Positions 58,174 to 64,000 of a DNA stretch of 64,000 bases are shown piece by piece. How positions within the stretch are numbered: the stretch's first letter is position 1; the number at the start of each line of letters is the position of its first letter. Where the stretch lies: NCBI GenBank assembly GCA_017607445.1, contig JAEVHH010000004.1, forward strand, positions 4,030,001-4,094,000. The letters run 5' to 3'. A program made the translations under genes and the position numbers. The notes beneath the pieces were generated by a model, which had not been told where the DNA came from, ran no database searches, and saw nothing but the letters and a program-made list of their open reading frames with translations. Source of the DNA: Histoplasma ohiense (taxonomy: Eukaryota > Ascomycota > Eurotiomycetes > Onygenales > Ajellomycetaceae).

Positions 58174-59630
58174 TTGGCTCTCTCACCATTAAATGTTTGT
58201 CCACCCCTCAAGAGTCTTTTTGGCATGCCATTTTGCTTACCAGCCTCCACAACGAGCACTGAAAACAAGAGAAATCTTCGTTATTATGAGCATATATATA
58301 TCGAGGGGGTGGAAAAGCTCGAAAGGTACAAGCCTGGTGGATATCATCCATTGCTAATCGGGGATATGCTCTGTGATCGGTACCAGATCGTGGACAAGCT
58401 GCGGTTCGGTGGTTATTCTACTGTTTGGCTAGCTCTTGATACCCATAAGACACAATATGTCGCCGTGAAAGTTGATATAGCCGATCAAAGATCAGCTACG
58501 ACACGAGATTGAGGTCCTTCATAAGCTCTCAAATGCTACTTCTTCCACTTCTCGGTCACACCCAGGCTGCCCTTTAATCCCCGTTCTCCTCGACGAATTC
58601 GTTGTTGAGAGCCCGAATGGGAGACATCCGTGCTATACGACCGTCCCCGCGCGATACGACCTTAGTGACGCTACGTATGGCTATGTTTTCCCCCTTCCAG
58701 TTGCGAGGGCTCTGGAAGCGAGGATCATTCAGGCTCTTGCGTATATTGCACTCGCAAGGATTTATACATGGAGGTTCGTTATATATCGTCGTTCTCATTT
58801 CCATCAAAGCTAATTGAAGTTTATATGAACATATTCGGAATATTCTTGTAAAAGTTTCGCTACAGCTCGTCTTTCTTTCCATTGAGGACTTCCATATAAA
58901 AATTTATGGAGATCCTGACCTTACCCCTGTTGAGCAATGTGATGGAAAACCACTTCCATCAAATATCCCGCCAATCAGTTTACCCTCGCTGATACCAGGG
59001 TATTGCTCAGTGGCTCTGGCGAGGCATTCGCTCCAGCATCTCATCATCGTCAGGCACAAGGCAGCCACACTCTTCTCGGAACCAGACCACCTGAGGCCAG
59101 ATTCGAGCTTGATAGTCTTTTATCATTTGCTGCTGATATCTGGTCTTTGGGTCTGTTCATCTGGCGAATTCTTGGACTCAAGTAACTCTTTACCACGGAG
59201 TTCCCTTGTCCGGACGAACTCGTTTCTCAATATATCGACGTTCTCCGTGCCGGACCCGACGGCATCGATTTGCCAGATAGCCGGTGGCAGCAATGGGACA
59301 GCCGTGACATGTTCTTTGACAACAATGGGGAATTGATACTAGAGAGGTATCGATGGCCCTCTCTCGAGGACGGTTTCGACCACCAGGTGCAGCATTGGTG
59401 TCGCAATGAGCAAAGGGAAGACTTTGCGAGTGATGAGAGACAGGCCATCTTAGATCTGCTGCGACAAATGTTGAAGTTTGTGCCCGCAGAAAGATCCACG
59501 ACTGAACAAGTATTAAGGTCAGAAATGGATGGTCAAGTGGGCACTCCCTGCTCTCCAAAGATCTTGTTTGGAGGAATGGTTGTCGCTCGACCGAAGAATA
59601 ACGTTTCGCAGCCAAACGAACCGGATTTGA
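58174..59630 (+). pseudogene. SRPK-like serine/arginine protein kinase, decayed
   Basis: Protein similarity runs through three frames. Start region: EGVEKLERYKPGGYHPLLIGD and a glycine loop LRFGGYSTVW, then VAVKV. A frameshift near 58480-58500 leads to LRHEIEVLHKLSN. An extra base near 58748 breaks AYIHSQGFIHG. An intron may follow at 58774. The catalytic Asp of the HGD loop is not encoded in any reading. The DFG motif is GSG (59012-59020). A TAA stands at 59183-59185 in GLK-LFTTEF. A further extra base near 59525 shifts the end (expected EWMVKW). The C-terminal block YRWPSLEDGFDHQVQHW is well kept. This is a kinase relic, as is common in families expanded in Onygenales; sequencing error alone would not explain the lost catalytic residues. 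Confidence 0.82.
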
Positions 59631-61592
59631 ATAGTTCCATCACAACTATAATCCTGACGTTATGTTAGAAAAACCCATTACAGCGTGACCAACTGCAGGA
59701 GTTGCTGTCTAATCATTAACTATAACTTGCCGATTTCTCATTCAGGCTCCAGACTCAATTGATCCTCGCCCCATGCTTCCGTACATAAGGAAAACACTTC
59801 AGTCGACTTGTCCCTAAGGTCCATCTATCTGAGAAAGAGTGTTAGAACCGCGACCAGAGCAAGGTATCAAAAGGCAGAAAAATGCCCAAGGCAGAGGAGA
59901 GGGATTTTGACTCCATAATTTCTCCCCTCACTCTTGAAATCCCTCTCCTCTACCAAGATATGCGTCGTTTTAGAAATCAATAATGCCTTTGTTACCTGGG
60001 CAGTCCAGCCCGAATCATCTGTATTATATTTCCCCGTCTTTTCATCTCAAGAGTGGTAACAAGATGTGACTATATTATTGCCTGTTCTTGTATCATGCCC
60101 CTCCAGTTGTGATGCCACCGAGCTGGGTGAGGGTTCGCCCATAAGGTCAGAACACCGCAAAATTGCTCTTCTCAATGCTAACTGCTGCTCCCACTCCAGG
60201 GAACAGACGGAAAGAGCGAGGAGAGTATACTTTTTGGCAATCAGCGAACCTTTGAGGTTGATAAGACGCAGTTCTTGCCTCATTGGATGATTACTCGCTG
60301 ATGGGATAGGGTTCTTGCAGCTTTCTTCGACACATATACATTTCAGCACTCTAATTCTCGGTGGATTTGCGGAACCAGTGGCATGTCCGTTTGCATGTGT
60401 TCCAGATCTACAAAGCTCCGGAACAGAGAGTCACTTTTTTTTTTTTTTTTTTTTTTTTTTAACACATTCTCCGCAGCAGGGACCCATCTATGACCGGTCC
60501 CTATGCATTCGAGCAACCTCGGGCTACCGCATTGAAAGCTTCAATTAACCCGTACGTCATGATCCCACAAGGCTGCTGAGCACCCTATATTGCGTTGCGG
60601 AGCCTGTTTCGGCAATGCGCATAAAGGACTCCCTTGTGAAAAACGGCTGTTACGAAACAATATGGTTCGTATTGGGAACGGACTGATGACAGATAGGAGG
60701 GCACGACTTGTTCGCTGTATAACGAGCCACCATGGCTACAGGCCATGTTGCAGAAGGTGAAGTAGCGTTTGAAGCTGCGGTTCAGGGAGAGGGGGAGTTA
60801 GGGCGGGACAGGACGAATCGTTCTGGGATATTTGGCAGGGGGATTGGGGTGAGTTTCTTCAGATCATTGTTGTTACTAGTAACGGAAGGTTTTAAAGACA
60901 TTGGATGAGTTTGCTGGCGCATGGATTGATGCTTGGAACTTGCTGCGAGCTTTGCTGCGGCCTGCAGAATCAAAACAATGTTGGGTACGGTGCTGATTTA
61001 TTATTGCATCTTCCAACGCACGGCGCGTCCTTCGGAACTCCGAGCAGGAGCAGGACCCCGATGGCGCGAGAGGAACCCTGATGATGAACTTATGCTGTAT
61101 GTGTATACTTGGGGGTATTTCCTTTTGTAGCAGTAGTTAGTGCAATCGAACTATTTTTAGTTGTAAGCGCTTATGCATTCAAGCGGGAGGGCATGAAGGA
61201 GATGTTTAATTAAGCATTTCGGTAGTTATTAGCGCCTGTTTTGCCGTTGCAGGCTAGTAGAGTATATGGATGGCTCTGCAGTTCGTTGATATTGTTCGTT
61301 ATATTGAGAATGGGCTTGTTGGGAGAAGAGTTTATAGAGAACTCTGTAGAGACAAGAAAATTCACAGATTCGATCATGATTGGATTTTCAGTTTTTTTTT
61401 TTTTTTTTTTTTTTTCCCTGTCAACAAAGGAAGGACAGTTGAACTTTTGTTTATACACATATACACAAAGACTAGACCAGTAAATTGCAACCACACAGCT
61501 ACAGTATATTTTTTTTTTCCAGAAGGAGGACACCCTTTTCCCGTCGCACAATTCCCATCTCGCTTGAATAAATTCCTCCCACCCCTTCTGGC
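59631..61592. other. Region between kinase relic and MFS gene
   Basis: No supported gene. Poly-T runs at about 60436-60460 and 61391-61415 are the main features. Short frames around 60047-60349 and 60782-61130 lack motifs. Confidence 0.45.
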
Positions 61593-63272
61593 TCAGTATG
61601 TATACCTATACTCGGGATGCCGGTCTCCTAACCTATCCAACTGCACCTCCAACCCCATCCCCGCCACATCGCCCAGGACCTCATCGGGCTTCTCTTTCTT
61701 CCTTCGATTCAACGTCATTAGCCACCACACCTGTACACCGCACAACACAATCGTAATCACAAGAACGGCTAGATTAAACTTGGCCGCAAACACGTAATAC
61801 GGCGTATCCTTGCGCGGGTAGATCCAGGTGCTGACAATCCCGCCCGAATTGGTACTGACGAAGGCCATCGCTATGGCCGTTGCCCGACGAACATGGCCGG
61901 AAGTGTTGTTCGTCATCCAGCTTATGAAGCTGGGCGCCGTGGCGTAGATTCCCGTGACGAGGAGGAAGATCGAGGCGTACCTGCTGGCGATCGAGCGGCC
62001 CTTGAGACCCAGCCCCGCGCCGACGAGTGCGATGGTGCTGGTGCAGATCGATGTGATGCCGCGCTGCTTGTACCTGTCTGCAAAGTAGGCGGCGATCATG
62101 GTTGCGACAAAAGCGCAGGCGAATGGGGGTACGGTTAGAAGCTGGGTTTTGGTGGGGCTGTACCCGAGCGCTTGGACGATGGAGGGCGTGAAGTAGGAGA
62201 GGCCGTAGAGATTAATACCGCTACAGAAGAGGATGGCGCACAAGTTAAGGATGTGTGGGTCCTTGAAGGCTGAGAGGACACGGTTGAGGGTTACGGTCTC
62301 ATTGTCTGGGAGGTTAGTGTCTTGGGCTAGGCGGCGCGTACACTGCTCGACCTCCTCGGGGCTGAAGAGGAACACTTGGCTGGGGTCGTTGGGGAGTATT
62401 AAGAAGGAGAATATGCCGAAGAGCACGGTGAAAAGGCCCTCGAGGAGGAAAATCCATTGCCAGCCGCGGAGGCCGCGCAGACCTTCCATGTTTTGGATGG
62501 CTGCTGCGAGGAGGCCGGAGAAGGCGCCGCTAAGCGCTGCAGCAGAGAAGAAGAGGCCGACACGCATCTGGAGTTCATGGCGGCGGTAGAAAGAGGATAG
62601 GTAGAGGACGATACCGGGGAATAGGCCGCCCTCGAGCATCCCGAGGAAAAAACGAGCGGCGATAAGGCCTGAGTAGTTATTTACTTGCGACTGGAGAGTG
62701 GTGACAATGCCCCAGCATACACAGAGGGCTGGAAGTAGGATGCGGGGTCCGATCTTTTTGATGAGAAGGTTTGATGGCAGCTCAGTGACTATGTAGGGAA
62801 CGTATGTCACCGTGATAGCTATCCTTGAGTTAGCAGAAGGAAATCCATTTCGCCAATTCAAAGAGATGTTTTGCTTTGCGTTTTTCTATTTCTTCTTTCA
62901 TTTTTAAAATGAACTGATTCCCTCACCTGTTTGATACTGCAAGTCGCTGATACCGAGATCTTTTTGCAGGCCAGCCTATATGTAATTGTGCCCCATCAGC
63001 ACATTTTTTTTCCATAGAGTAGCATGTTTAGATATGTTTAGATATGATTTGACACGTACCACACGGGCATTCCCGATATTAGCTCTGTCGAGGAAAGAAA
63101 GCAAATAAAGCATTCCCATCATCGGCACCAGGAGGAAGTCAAGTTTGAGCAGCAGCTTCCGGTCCAAGTTCGTCCGCTCCTCTGGCAACATCTCTGATGG
63201 ATAGGGAGAAGTGTTGTCCGTATCCGACACCATGGCTTTGCGCTCCACGTCTCCTCTGTTGGAGGAAACCAT
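61593..63272 (-). CDS. MFS permease, anion:cation symporter (allantoate permease-like) family (495 aa)
   Basis: Exons 63272-63060, 62975-62927 and 62818-61593, with introns of 84 and 108 bp; phases close. Membrane transporter with about 12 hydrophobic segments. The first loop region LSFLDRANIGNARVAGLQKDLG is the hallmark of the Dal5/ACS family, followed by YVPYIVTELPSNLLIKKIGPR. The central RFFLGMLEGGLFPGIVLYLSSFY segment and FILPNDPSQVF-like loop (FLILPNDPSQ) also fit. Relatives import organic anions such as allantoate, nicotinate, pantothenate or biotin; the substrate cannot be told here. The N-terminus is hydrophilic. Length is normal. Confidence 0.88.
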
Positions 63273-64000
63273 TTTGCGCTATGTTCGCCCTTAACCTTGC
63301 TTGACAACTAGCTGTTCTCAGATAAAAGGCTTGCTTTATGGATGCCGGGAAATGGTCTATATATTGTGAGAGAGCCTGGGCCATCCAGTGCTGAATGACA
63401 AAATGTCAAGGAGCGAACAACAGTGCCAGGAGCATGGTAGCCTATATAACAATCGGCAGTCAATAGAGATACTACTAGTATTGTTAATATGTTCTTACCA
63501 CTGTCAGGTCAGTGAAGGGCTGAAGGGTAGCAACAACACTTCGCAGGGATACGATCTTTATCAACTAAAGATTCCGAACTCGGCACATCGTTCAAAACTG
63601 AACCTAGCGACCGCCGCCTCCAATGAGCGGGTGGCAGATGGAGCTTCGCGTCCGAAGCTGAAAACAACGGCTCAGTCGTAGTGGAGATTGTATGGTTATT
63701 AGTAGTAGTAGCATGTTCGCCCCCTGGCCCAGGGCCGATCGCAGCCCAACTAGATCAATGGCGGGAACCCAGTCGCGGGTTCCAACGGCCTCTGGTGATA
63801 CACAGTACGCAGTCCACAGGCCATCATTGGTTCTGTAAACACCGGGGGGGGGGGGGTTTTTTTTCTCCCCAAGCCTCGTTGTGCTGTACTATTTGCTATG
63901 TACATGTACATGTACATACATACATGTACGACATAGTCCTGTGTAGATCGCCATTGTTGACAATTCATTCACCAGCCATTCCAACGGCGAATTGATGGCG
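63273..64000. other. Upstream region of the MFS gene to window end
   Basis: Promoter side of the permease. A run of 13 G followed by 8 T lies at 63844-63864 and a palindromic tacatgtaca array at 63899-63930. No supported gene; short frames are chance. Confidence 0.4.

Overview
This window is from a filamentous ascomycete. Genes have short GT-AG introns with CTAAC-like branch sites. The gene set (alternative external NADH dehydrogenase, HAM1-type protein, HOY1/HTF1-type homeobox factor, DUF4211 protein, SRPK-like kinase relic) suggests Eurotiomycetes, most likely Onygenales. That placement is an inference from gene families and from the AT-rich, CpG-poor repeat islands; no species is assigned.

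Layout. 1-12,321: decayed Ty3/Gypsy chromovirus-type LTR retrotransposons in what looks like a three-level nest (A inside B inside C). Each right-hand LTR abuts the interior of the next, older element, and CpG content falls from A to C. Element A also carries a two-intron gene on the opposite strand, convergent with pol, encoding a protein with Cys clusters. 12,322-28,700: an AT-rich accessory island of dispersed repeats, minisatellites, an LTR remnant and possible DNA-transposon or SINE-like pieces. It carries only three convincing genes: two small Cys-rich secreted proteins (15,711 and 21,743) and a GC-rich acyltransferase (23,636-25,263).

28,700-45,466: a compact conserved block. It holds NDE1-type NADH dehydrogenase (-), a DUF4211 protein (-), an 11-exon HAM1-type protein (+), PHS1 3-hydroxyacyl-CoA dehydratase (+), an Irc6/AAGAB p34-like protein (-), SmD3 (-) and GEP4 phosphatidylglycerophosphatase (+). 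Exon boundaries were worked out by eye; phases close in every model. SmD3 and GEP4 are head to head, and a possible 72-aa gene lies between them.

45,467-54,436: about 9 kb without a convincing gene, rich in simple repeats, leading into a homeobox regulator (54,437-56,738). 58,174-59,630: an SRPK-like kinase relic with several frameshifts and lost catalytic residues. 61,593-63,272: an MFS permease of the anion:cation symporter (allantoate permease) type.

The conserved genes are housekeeping functions (respiration, splicing, very-long-chain fatty acids, cardiolipin synthesis, vesicle traffic) and form no single pathway. The unusual biology is in the repeat island: the antisense retrotransposon gene, the CpG-centred mutation pattern, LTRs differing by exactly one 63-bp internal repeat, and effector-like small secreted proteins among the repeats.
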